Positions 8,028 through 16,827 of a DNA stretch of 41,203 nucleotides are shown piece by piece. The notes below the pieces were generated by a model. The model worked only from the letters and a program-made list of their open reading frames with translations. It was not told where the DNA came from and did not search any database. Position 1 is the stretch's first letter; every line of letters begins with the position of its first letter. The DNA is from Nodularia sp. (in: cyanobacteria). GTDB lineage: Bacteria; Cyanobacteriota; Cyanobacteriia; Cyanobacteriales; Nostocaceae. Where the stretch lies: the NCBI GenBank assembly GCA_007692755.1, contig REBL01000169.1, forward strand, positions 1 through 41,203, written 5' to 3'. A program made the position numbers and the translations under genes.

Positions 8028-9359
8028 ATGGTCAATATCGAATCCGAGCTAATAGAAAAAATTCGTCAGCAGTATGATAGTTCCCCCTATCCCCGCATTC
8101 CCCTTGAGCAATCACCTAAAGAAAAGCCCAATTTACTTTATATTCATAGCTTGGTTACATCTTACTATTTAAGAAATCAAAAAATCATAGATACCAAAGA
8201 TAAAGTAATCTTAGATGCTGGATGTGGCACTGGTTATAAATCTCTAGTTTTAGCAGAAGCCAATCCAGGCGCTAAAATTGTTGGAATTGATATTTCAGAA
8301 GAATCAATTAAATTAGCTCGGCAGCGTTTAAAATATCACGGTTTTGATAACGCGGAATTTCATGTGTTATCAATTGAAGATTTAACACAATTAAATTATC
8401 AATTCGATTATATCAATTGTGATGAAACTATCTATCTTTTTCCGGATTTGAATGCAGCTTTAGAAGCAATGAGATCATCTCTAAAGCCTGATGGTATTAT
8501 TCGTAGTAATTTGCATAGTTCCATCCAGAGATTCGCTTATTTCCGCGCTCAACAAGTCTTCAGTATGATGGGTTTGATGGCAGGAAATCCAGAAGATTTA
8601 GAGACAGAAATCGTTACAGAAACGATGAAAGCTTTAAAAGATAACGTCAAATTAAAAGCTATGGCTTGGAATCTTAATTTTGAAGGAGAGGACAGAAAAG
8701 AAAATATTTTAATGAACCACTTGTTACAAGCAGATAAAGGTTACACCGTAACTGATATGTTTACTGCTTTGCGTGCATCTGACCTAGAATTTATCAATAT
8801 GGTGAACTGGCGACAGTGGGAATTAACGGATTTATTCAAAGAGCCAGATAATTTACCTGCTTTTCTGGCGATGAGTTTACCCGATATTTCTATAGAAGAG
8901 CGCCTACATTTATTTGAACTGCTACATCCTATTCATCGGCTGATTGACTTTTGGTGTGGTCATCCTCAGCAATCACAGGCTTTTGTACCCATTTCCGAAT
9001 GGACTGACTCTGATTGGTATACAGCGCAGGTACATCTGTGTCCTCAGTTAAAAACTCCCAAGTTCCAAGAAGGTATCATAGCTTCTCTTCAAGAAATTCG
9101 ACCATTTATCATTAGTCAACATTTATCGCTCATAGAAGGATTTATTGAGATAGAAAGTTCAATAGCCGGTTGCTTGATACCTTTGTTAGAGCAACCACAG
9201 TCAATCATGTCTCTGGTAGAGCGCTGGAAACAATTTAGACCAATAGACCCTGTAACCTCAACGCCGACAGATGAGCAGCAAGCCTTCAATCTAATGAAAA
9301 AGTGGTTCTTAAGGCTGGAGAGTCTTGGTTACGTAATGCTGGAGCGACAATCTTCATAG
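8028..9359 (+). CDS. Class I SAM-dependent methyltransferase, upstream of pilA
   Basis: Residues about 50-160 form a Rossmann-type methyltransferase: motif I VILDAGCGTGYKSL, the acidic loop IVGIDISEESIKLAR, and motif IV-like YINCDETIYLFPD. The remaining ~280 residues are mostly helical and not recognised; they may select the acceptor. The N-terminus reads YDSSPYPRIP, seen in several cyanobacterial methyltransferases with this layout. AGGAG lies eight bases before ATG. A Rho-independent terminator follows. Its place before pilA and a glycosyltransferase suggests a protein or glycan of the cell surface as substrate, but that is inference from context. Confidence 0.8.
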   Translation: MVNIESELIEKIRQQYDSSPYPRIPLEQSPKEKPNLLYIHSLVTSYYLRNQKIIDTKDKVILDAGCGTGYKSLVLAEANPGAKIVGIDISEESIKLARQRLKYHGFDNAEFHVLSIEDLTQLNYQFDYINCDETIYLFPDLNAALEAMRSSLKPDGIIRSNLHSSIQRFAYFRAQQVFSMMGLMAGNPEDLETEIVTETMKALKDNVKLKAMAWNLNFEGEDRKENILMNHLLQADKGYTVTDMFTALRASDLEFINMVNWRQWELTDLFKEPDNLPAFLAMSLPDISIEERLHLFELLHPIHRLIDFWCGHPQQSQAFVPISEWTDSDWYTAQVHLCPQLKTPKFQEGIIASLQEIRPFIISQHLSLIEGFIEIESSIAGCLIPLLEQPQSIMSLVERWKQFRPIDPVTSTPTDEQQAFNLMKKWFLRLESLGYVMLERQSS

Positions 9360-9378
9360 CTCAATCAACTATACCGAA

Positions 9379-9419
9379 AGAACCCTGGTTTCTTTAAAAA
9401 AGCAGGGTTCTCTAATTTT
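9379..9419 (+). terminator. Rho-independent terminator after the methyltransferase
   Basis: AGAACCCTG (9379-9387) pairs perfectly with CAGGGTTCT (9403-9411) and is followed by CTAATTTT. It lies 20 bases past the stop codon at 9359 and separates this gene from pilA. Confidence 0.75.
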
Positions 9420-9550
9420 ACAAATGATTGAGGATATGACCTTTTGATATTGGAGCAAAATTTTTTTTGTTGGGGTGATATGAAATTGATCAGGTGTGGG
9501 TAAGTTATATCTAGAACGAAAGATAAAATCATAATTCAGGGAAAACACTT

Positions 9551-10114
9551 ATGAAAACCGAATTAAAAGCCAAATTTATCCAACACCTCCAAGGCAACAA
9601 GAAAAACGAAGAAGGTTTTACACTTATTGAATTGTTGGTTGTAATCATCATCATCGGTATTTTGTCAGCTATTGCATTACCTTCCTTCTTGAACCAAGCG
9701 AACAAAGCTAGAGAATCTGAGGGTAAACAATACGCTGGTGCTATGAACAGAGGTCAACAGACACACTACCTGGAAAACCAGATATTTTCTGATGATATTG
9801 AAAATATGGGTCTAGGTATTGCCACTCAGACTGCTAATTATGATTACTCACTCAAGAATAGCGGTGGAACTGTTTTAACAGAAGATGATGCAAAGACTCA
9901 CGTTCTTAACGTTGCAGATCCGAGAAACTCTGTTAACCTGAGAGCCTTTATCGGTGTTACTGACCTGATTCAATCTGGCGGTGCTACAACAACAACTGCT
10001 ATCTTATGCCAGAAGATAGACGCAGGTGCATTTGATGAAGATGGTGTAGAAGTTGTTCTTGCTGTTGACGCAGTGGCACCAAAATGCGTTGATGAATTCA
10101 AAGCAATTCAATAA
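9551..10114 (+). CDS. pilA: Type IV major pilin-like protein (PilA)
   Basis: A prepilin processed by PilD and assembled into type IV pili; in Nostoc such pili drive hormogonium gliding. The class III leader is long and charged, with cleavage between Gly22 and Phe23 in EEGFTLIELLVV; Glu5 of the mature protein is present (residue 27). The hydrophobic alpha-1 helix runs to about residue 46 (ALPSFLNQANKARESEGKQY). The C-terminal part holds two Cys (in ILCQK and PKCVDEF) that could form the D-region disulfide. A strong terminator follows at once, consistent with a highly expressed single gene. The neighbour downstream is an ogtA-like gene, the same order described in Nostoc punctiforme. Confidence 0.92.
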   Translation: MKTELKAKFIQHLQGNKKNEEGFTLIELLVVIIIIGILSAIALPSFLNQANKARESEGKQYAGAMNRGQQTHYLENQIFSDDIENMGLGIATQTANYDYSLKNSGGTVLTEDDAKTHVLNVADPRNSVNLRAFIGVTDLIQSGGATTTTAILCQKIDAGAFDEDGVEVVLAVDAVAPKCVDEFKAIQ

Positions 10115-10190
10115 GATTGTTTAGAGAATGGCTTTGAAAACTATCAAATTTCTCAAGCTATGATCCAGATAATTTCATCTAATTAATCTA

Positions 10191-10228
10191 AAAGTAGGTA
10201 AAAATTTACCTACTTTTTATTTTTTATT
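10191..10228 (+). terminator. Strong Rho-independent terminator after pilA
   Basis: AAAGTAGGTA (10191-10200) pairs with TACCTACTTT (10207-10216), followed by TTATTTTTTATTTT. It lies between pilA and the ogtA-like gene 28 bases further on, so the glycosyltransferase is probably expressed by read-through or from its own promoter. Confidence 0.8.
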
Positions 10229-10243
10229 TTCGTTGTTACAATT

Positions 10244-12454
10244 ATGAACACTCTAGAAAATCAAGCAAAACAAGCATTTGAAAGTATCCAACAAGGTGAG
10301 TATTACCAAGCAGGAGAAATTTATCAAGGATTAATTAATAGTCAACCAGATGTCAAAGAATATCATTGGTACTTTGGATTATCCTTACTTTTACAAGGTC
10401 AAGAAGCAGAAGCACAAACCACTTGGATGTTAGCAATATTTGAGGGAGAAGAAACAGAAATTCAGCAGTGGACTCAGGAATTAGTCAAGGTTTTAGAAAC
10501 AGAAGCACGAAGACAGGAAGAATTAACACAATATCAACTTGCTTGGGTTATTCGTCAACACTTACGAGAAATTAATCCTGGTGATGTTAATAATATTTTA
10601 GAGCTAATCAAAATATCTTTAGAATTAGAAAATCTGACTCAAGAAGGATTTGCGGAATTAGATATTATTGAAATTTTAAATTCTCACTTAGAAAAAATAG
10701 ATAGAGAATTATTATTTTTTGTTTTAAAAAAAGCTTTAAAAATATTATGGTTTGAGCCTTGGATATTAGATTTTCCTGAAGCGTGTATTCACTATTTAGA
10801 TCCCTTGCAACTGACTCACTGTGTCATGTTAACTGCTACGGAAGCTGCTTATGCCGGACACAAGTTCAATTTAGCAATTAAATATGCTGAACTAGCTTTA
10901 AAAATTAATTATCCAGATACGGCAGTTATTTCAGAAGTTCTCAGTCACCTAGCCACTTTTTATTATGAAGTTGCCAATTTTGACCAAGGAATTAATCTTT
11001 CTAAAAAAATACATCATTTAGCAACTAATACCACTGATTTAATCAATGCTAATGTCATGGTATTACAGGGTTTATTACGTTCTGGTGGACGTTGGTATGA
11101 GGCTATCCCAGTTATCCAAGAATATGAAACTTATTTAAATCAGCTAATTATAGAACAAGAAAATTTAGCAAGAACTAAGATATATCGTTTGCTAAATTGT
11201 ACATATTATCTGCCCTATCTGCGTGATGCTGCTCGACAAAACCGCTTTTTACATAATGAAGTTCTCCAAATTTGTCAAACCAGTATACAAACTTATGCTC
11301 AAGAACAATATAACCGTTATTCTCAAGCAAATACTCAGAGAATAAAAGCACCGAAAAAACAATTAAAAATAGGTTATCTTTCCCATTGTTTGCGAGAACA
11401 TTCAGTTGGTTGGCTAGCCCGATGGTTATATAAATATCATAATAGAGAAGAATTTGAAATTTATACTTACTTCGTTACCTACCGTTCTCATATTCAGGAC
11501 TTTCTGCAAGATTGGTATGAAGAAAAATCCGATCATGTCAGAAAACTAGGCCGAGATGGAATCGAAATTGCGGAACAAATTCATCAAGATGGAATTGATA
11601 TTTTAATAGATTTGGATAGCATGACTGCGGATATTAGCTGTGAAGCAATAGCATTAAAACCAGCCCCCATTCAAGTAACATGGTTAGGTTGGGATGGTTC
11701 CGGTATACCTGCTATTGATTACTATATTGCTGATAATTATGTATTACCAGAATATGCCCAAGAATATTACAGTGAAAAAATTTGGCGGTTACCACATACC
11801 TATTTAGCTGTTGATGGTTTTGAGGTAGGTGTACCGACTTTGCGACGAGAGGATTTAGAAATTCCTAGCGATGCAGTCATTTATTTTAGCGCCCAGTCAG
11901 GTTATAAACGTAATCCTGATAATGTGCGTTTACAAATGAAAATCCTTAAGGAAGTACGAAATAGTTATTTCTTAATTAAAGATATTAATAAAGATGTAGG
12001 TGTAGTGAGGGAGTTTTTTGAACAGATTGCGGAATCAGAAGGAGTAAATAAAGAGAGATTACGCTTTTTAGAAAAAGTCCCGTCATCCTCGATTCATCGT
12101 GCTAATTTACAGATTGCTGATGTGGTGTTAGATACCTATCCCTACAATGGTGCAACCACGACAATGGAAACTTTATGGATGGGTGTACCTCTAGTCACGA
12201 AAGTGGGAGAGCAATTTTCGGCACGGAACAGTTACACCATGATGGTAAATGCAGGTATTAGTGAAGGTATAGCTTGGAGTGATGAGGAGTATATTCAGTG
12301 GGGTGTACGTTTGGGTACTGATGCTAAATTGAGACAACATATACATTGGAAGTTATTAAAGTCACGTCAAACTGCACCACTGTGGAATGGTAAACAGTTT
12401 ACTCGTGATATGGAAAATGCTTATCAGCAAATGTGGCAAAGGTATATTAAATAA
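10244..12454 (+). CDS. ogtA: TPR-containing O-GlcNAc transferase-like protein (OgtA/SPINDLY type)
   Basis: A 736-residue protein with TPR-like helical repeats over about residues 1-340 and an OGT/SPY-type GT41 glycosyltransferase domain from about 365 to the end. Family motifs: KKQLKIGYLSHCLREHSVG, PAPIQVTWLGWDGSGIPAID, YYIADNYVLPEYAQEYYSE, and the nucleotide-sugar region DTYPYNGATTTMETLWMGVP with GEQFSARNSYTMM. In Nostoc punctiforme a gene of this kind next to pilA (ogtA) is required for hormogonium development and motility; the gene order here is the same. The acceptor could be pilin or regulators of hormogonium development; sequence does not decide. Confidence 0.88.
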   Translation: MNTLENQAKQAFESIQQGEYYQAGEIYQGLINSQPDVKEYHWYFGLSLLLQGQEAEAQTTWMLAIFEGEETEIQQWTQELVKVLETEARRQEELTQYQLAWVIRQHLREINPGDVNNILELIKISLELENLTQEGFAELDIIEILNSHLEKIDRELLFFVLKKALKILWFEPWILDFPEACIHYLDPLQLTHCVMLTATEAAYAGHKFNLAIKYAELALKINYPDTAVISEVLSHLATFYYEVANFDQGINLSKKIHHLATNTTDLINANVMVLQGLLRSGGRWYEAIPVIQEYETYLNQLIIEQENLARTKIYRLLNCTYYLPYLRDAARQNRFLHNEVLQICQTSIQTYAQEQYNRYSQANTQRIKAPKKQLKIGYLSHCLREHSVGWLARWLYKYHNREEFEIYTYFVTYRSHIQDFLQDWYEEKSDHVRKLGRDGIEIAEQIHQDGIDILIDLDSMTADISCEAIALKPAPIQVTWLGWDGSGIPAIDYYIADNYVLPEYAQEYYSEKIWRLPHTYLAVDGFEVGVPTLRREDLEIPSDAVIYFSAQSGYKRNPDNVRLQMKILKEVRNSYFLIKDINKDVGVVREFFEQIAESEGVNKERLRFLEKVPSSSIHRANLQIADVVLDTYPYNGATTTMETLWMGVPLVTKVGEQFSARNSYTMMVNAGISEGIAWSDEEYIQWGVRLGTDAKLRQHIHWKLLKSRQTAPLWNGKQFTRDMENAYQQMWQRYIK

Positions 12455-12464
12455 GCTTGAGCTG

Positions 12465-12617
12465 TAAGTAAGTCGGCGCAAATAAACCCAAATATGTAAC
12501 AGAATGTAAAACTCCCAATATCCTTGCGATTGCTTCATTCCACTATGGCTAACGCCACGCTACGCGAACGTTGCACTCGCAATGACATACATTGAAATTT
12601 TCACGCCGACTTACTTA
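12465..12617. mobile_element. 153-bp MITE-like element with 14-bp perfect terminal inverted repeats
   Basis: TAAGTAAGTCGGCG (12465-12478) is exactly complementary to CGCCGACTTACTTA (12604-12617). The interior holds a second imperfect palindrome with CCTTGCGATTGCTTCATTCC on one side and CACTCGCAATGAC on the other, plus AACGCCACGCTACGCGAACG, which is a typical Nostoc repeat core. No coding capacity. It sits just after the ogtA-like stop. Confidence 0.6.
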
Positions 12618-12662
12618 GTGAGGACTTCAGTCCTCCTCTTTCCGGAAGTACTAAAGTAATTA

Positions 12663-14341
12663 CTACGAACTTTTGTCTACAACCTGTTGATAAAAGGTTT
12701 CTAAACCTGCGACACAGACTTGATCATCAAAAAGATAATTTTGACGCTGACTTATTCTTTCTGATATGTTGCATCGCCAAACTGGGTCTATTCCTAATTT
12801 AACAGCAATTTCAATATATTCTGCTTCATTCTTAGCAATGGTATCTGTTACTCCTAGCAGTTTCAAAAAGCTGTCTGTGTGACGACCACGCATAAATTCC
12901 CCTGGACAAGTGACAATGGGGAGATTACAGGCTATGGCTTCTAAACTAGTATTACCACCAGACCAAGTAAATGTATCTAAGTAAACATCTGAGAGTAAGT
13001 TAATCATCAGATAGTCTAGCCGTTCTGGAATATTAAGATGAACACAGTAATCTTGACTATTTAATCCTAACGCCGCAAAAGCACGTTGTAACCGAGGCTT
13101 TAATACAGTACCCCGTAAAAATACAAATTTGGCTTTAGGAATCCGACTAGCAATTTCTGCCAAGATAAAATCATATTGTGGTAGATATTTAAAAGGTGCT
13201 TGGCAACATAAATAAATTACATCATCATCACATAAACCATAGTTTGAACGAGTTTTGATAACTTGAGGAATGTATGGTTTAGGGTAGGAAACACCAATAT
13301 TCGGTAAAAGAATTAATTTTTCTGAGTAATGTTCTTGGGCATTTTCCGCTTCCATTAACTCACTAGATAAAAAATAATCAATAGTTGGTAAGCCAGTTGT
13401 TACCGGATGTCCCCAAGCTGTACACTGCACAGGTGCAAGCCGCAATCCTGCCATTTGCATAGTTGGTGCGTCCATACCGATTTCAGGATACACTAAAATG
13501 TGTAGTTTATCAGCAACTATTTGCTCACAAACTGCTGGTAAATTATCAGGCATATGATAGAAAAAATTGCTATAATCCTTAAATTTTTGAGTCACTGGAT
13601 CTGCTTGATTACCTGTATAGTAACAGTAAATTTCAAACTTTTGATGATCACAATAACGTAACCAACCAGTTAACCAAAGTGTGCCGCTATAAGAATGTAG
13701 GTAATGTGAAGCGTAGCCAATGCGAATTTTCTCTTGTGACTGAAGCTGCGGACTAGATAAAGGTACAACCCATTGTGGAAAATTAGCCGCCATTATTTTA
13801 TGCACTAACTTTCCATACTGGCGTTGCAAATCTACATCATTTTGAGCTTGATAAGAGAGGTAAAAATTAGTTAACCTACCTATGCCAGTTAAAGCATTAT
13901 TTCTTTCTTGTGGAGTGTTGAGAGAGGTTTTTTGAATTAAATCTTGCAGTCCTTGAATATATCTCTGACGATATAATGTTATTTCTTCTGGATGATCATA
14001 AATTGTGGGGACTGTTAAATATTTAAGTAATGAAAAAGTATAATCATCTGGTAGTAATGTATAAGCATTTTCAGCCCTGATAATAGCTTCTTGATTATAT
14101 CCATTAATTCGTAAGTCTATAATTAATGAAAAATTTAATCTTGGATCACTGGGATAAACATTAATGCCTTCTTTTAGCGTAAAAAAATATTGATCTAGCA
14201 GGTTTAAATTCCTATAACATTGACTTAACCGCCAATAAACTTCTGCATCATATGATTGGAGTTTTATAAGTTCTTGAAATTGAGGAATCGCTTGTTGCCA
14301 TTTACCTTGAGAGTACAGTTTATTACTCAGGCAAAAAAAAA
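12663..14341 (-). CDS. TPR-OGT glycosyltransferase, probably the C-terminal half of the gene upstream (frameshifted)
   Basis: The frame is open from a stop at 14352-14354 down to 12663, but contains no ATG, GTG or early TTG before a TTG at 13829, which lies in the middle of the protein and lacks a ribosome site. The stretch 13830-14341 is clearly coding: TPR-like helices starting LSNKLYSQGKWQQAIPQFQ and running on to LTGIGRLTNFYLSYQAQ. From about 13760 down follows the OGT/SPY domain: EKIRIGYASHYLHSYSGT, LAPVQCTAWGHP, DTFTWSGGNTSLEAIACNLP. The frame joins the upstream gene by a -1 step at a run of nine T's (14333-14341). It may be the C-terminal half of one long protein, made by slippage, or a recent frameshift. 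Confidence 0.75.
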
Positions 14342-16708
14342 CTGTTCGTCTCTAATTGGATTTAAATTTTCTAACTCATAAGCTGTGATAGTTTCGGCTT
14401 TTGCTTGAATTAGCCCATTTTGATCTTCATGTTCTAAGAGAATTTTGCCCCTGATGCGAGGTAGCAAAGTTTCCCACTGAATATCTGCCAAATCTGCCAC
14501 CAGAGAAATTTCTAATCCTTCGGTAATATCTAAATCTTCTTGCATGAGAATATTCATTACCACACTAGATAAAAATAGTTCGGCATCTTCTACAGCAATG
14601 TTATTAGTATTCACCAGTAAAGTAGTCTTTTCACTATCAGGATGACTTGCTACTACCTTAAAGACTTTTTCCAACTCTAAGCCAATTGACTCTTCTGGTT
14701 GTGACCAATCAGGAAAAATTATAAAATTAATTTCTTTAAGATTTAAACTCACAAGAGTAGCTTCAATTAAGACAGAACTAACAGTTTCCGCCATATTTGA
14801 CCAGGAAAACTTTTGTGCTTGCATTAAACCAGCAGCCATCAATGCTTGACGAATGCTAGGTTTCTGCACCTCACAGAGTCCATTTGCAAGTCCATCCACA
14901 TCATCATCATTCACATATATTGCTGCTTCTCCTGCAACTTCTGGAATTGAGGCGTTACGACAAGTAATGACAGGACAACCAGAAGCCATTGCTTCAATTA
15001 TCGGCATCCCAAAACCTTCATATTTAGAAGGATAAACCAGTGCTAACGCACCAGAATAAGCTATGGCTAATTCTTCATCGCTGAGTTGCAATGTATGAAC
15101 TATACTACCTGATGTGTAAGCTCTAAAATTAGGTGCTAATACACCACCACTTCCAGTCAAGATAATTTCAAAACCATTACTACTGGCAAGTTGTGCAAAA
15201 GCTTTAAAAAATAAAATTCCATTCTTATAACCACTACCAGCACCAACTAATAAGAAGTAAGGTTTAGTGATACCATATCTATTTCTAAAAACGTTAACTT
15301 CTTCTGGTTTTGCGGGTGAAAAAGTATTACTTACGCCACAATGAGCGACAGTAACGGTTTGTAGTTGTATATCTGGAAAACAGCTTGCAAGGTCACGCGC
15401 CGTATTTTCTGATATTGCTATGTAAGAGGATGCTGTTTGGATAGCTTGATGTTTTGCTTGCCACATGGGATTATTCATATCCCAACCCATAACTTCTGGG
15501 ATCATGTCATAGGCCATGAATACAGAAGGTGTTGTATGAGGATTAGTATAATAAGAAGAGATAAATAAATCTGCACCTTCTTGATCACATACCTGCTGTA
15601 GCATCTCTCGGTCAGCATCAGTATTATTATAGTCGTAAGCTTCTATATTACGGTATCTAATACCAGGAATCTTGGGAGCAGTTCCAGCACGGTCAAGCAC
15701 AATTATATGCTTTGCAAATCCGTTATTTTTCCATTCTTCTAGTAATGATTTCCAGACACGGGCAATACCAGTTTTGTAGAGTTGAAAGAATACACCATCA
15801 ATTAGAATTGTTGATTTTTTTGTCCTAGAATCAGTACAATTAACGTTGAAATTGACCAAATTTGAATGATGACGAATAAGTGCAGTAACCGCTTGTGAGT
15901 AATCACTCTGAAGCAAAGACTCTTTTTTGAATTTTAGGGACTGACTTTGACACAAATTATTAAATACATTTGGTTCTAGACTTTTATTTGTCAGCAGGTG
16001 TAATGATGTACCATTAGAGTATAAATTTAAATCATATTTATCTGCAATTACGGTTAAACTTTTAAGTGTATATATTGATATATGCTGACCTTCGTGAGGC
16101 GCATAATACCACCACTCAGAAGGTTTAGGATTATTTTCTGGTAGCAGTTCTGTACTAAAAAGAATGTTTTGAGAGTATTTTAAAATATGTTCAATCTCTT
16201 CAATTGGATTGACAAAATGCTCAAAAACCTCAAATGCAGTTACTAATTCATATAACTCATTCGTAGATTGGTCTGTTTCAAAACCTTTAGCAAATAAATT
16301 TTTACAGAATTTGTCTATCCAGTAAAAATTAAAACCTAAATCCCTCATCATTCTGACAAATAGACCATAGCCGCCGCCATAATCTAAAAATTTTGCTTCA
16401 TGGTTAAAAAGATGAAAGAGAATTCGGGCGGATGTATGTGATAACCCATTATTACGTAATACTAAACCAACATCAGTTCCAGCTATAGCTTCAGAATAAG
16501 CTTCTTCTAACCAATATGGTTCTTCTGTCTGGATAAAACCACAATGAGAACATTGAAAATAATCAATTTCATGCTTACCTAGTACAATTCCTTTTGCAAA
16601 TATATGTGAATCAGATTGACATACTTTGCATTTCACAGGCGTGGCATTGTCTAAGCTTTGATCGGGAGTAAGTTTTTCGGTATAAAATTTTCTTTCTCTA
16701 TTATTCAT
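14327..16708 (-). CDS. Methyltransferase / GT4 glycosyltransferase modular protein
   Basis: Residues about 25-60 hold a zinc-knuckle-like CxxC...CxxC (CKVC, CSHC). Residues about 85-230 are a class I SAM methyltransferase, with motif I FLDYGGGYGLFVRMM. Residues about 300-640 are a GT-B fold, group 1 (GT4) glycosyltransferase with LLVGAGSGYKNG, the acidic EX7E region YEGFGMPIIEAMASG, and VITCRNASIPEVAGEAA. From about 650 to 780 is a domain also found at the start of the next gene upstream (IIFPDWSQPEE, TLLVNTNNI, QEDLDITEGLEISLV). The protein ends in QFFFA where the T9 run puts a stop in frame; a -1 shift would continue into TPR-OGT. Probably builds or decorates a surface glycan. Confidence 0.85.
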   Translation of the reverse strand: MNNRERKFYTEKLTPDQSLDNATPVKCKVCQSDSHIFAKGIVLGKHEIDYFQCSHCGFIQTEEPYWLEEAYSEAIAGTDVGLVLRNNGLSHTSARILFHLFNHEAKFLDYGGGYGLFVRMMRDLGFNFYWIDKFCKNLFAKGFETDQSTNELYELVTAFEVFEHFVNPIEEIEHILKYSQNILFSTELLPENNPKPSEWWYYAPHEGQHISIYTLKSLTVIADKYDLNLYSNGTSLHLLTNKSLEPNVFNNLCQSQSLKFKKESLLQSDYSQAVTALIRHHSNLVNFNVNCTDSRTKKSTILIDGVFFQLYKTGIARVWKSLLEEWKNNGFAKHIIVLDRAGTAPKIPGIRYRNIEAYDYNNTDADREMLQQVCDQEGADLFISSYYTNPHTTPSVFMAYDMIPEVMGWDMNNPMWQAKHQAIQTASSYIAISENTARDLASCFPDIQLQTVTVAHCGVSNTFSPAKPEEVNVFRNRYGITKPYFLLVGAGSGYKNGILFFKAFAQLASSNGFEIILTGSGGVLAPNFRAYTSGSIVHTLQLSDEELAIAYSGALALVYPSKYEGFGMPIIEAMASGCPVITCRNASIPEVAGEAAIYVNDDDVDGLANGLCEVQKPSIRQALMAAGLMQAQKFSWSNMAETVSSVLIEATLVSLNLKEINFIIFPDWSQPEESIGLELEKVFKVVASHPDSEKTTLLVNTNNIAVEDAELFLSSVVMNILMQEDLDITEGLEISLVADLADIQWETLLPRIRGKILLEHEDQNGLIQAKAETITAYELENLNPIRDEQFFFA
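14333..14341 (-). other. T9 homopolymer at the junction of two glycosyltransferase frames (possible slippage site)
   Basis: On the coding strand the sequence is CAG followed by nine T's, then GCCTGA. In the upstream frame this reads Q-F-F-F-A-stop. A -1 step, or one extra T in the transcript, gives Q-F-F-F-C-L-S-N-K-L-Y and continues for another ~560 residues. Homopolymers of nine T or A are known to cause RNA polymerase slippage in bacteria, for example at Shigella mxiE. Use here is inference. Confidence 0.5.
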
Positions 16709-16827
16709 ACTAGTTAATATTTCTGTTAAACGAGTTTGTATTTACTCAAAGCCCAAGGAGTATAATTGTAGCGATCGCTCTCAATCTGCCATTTTTCAAC
16801 CTTTTCTATTATCACCTTAATAGACAA

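Noticed and set aside
12663..13829. TTG-started gene beginning at 13829
   Set aside because: The coding sequence clearly continues upstream to 14341 and no ribosome site precedes the TTG; the annotated frame was extended instead.
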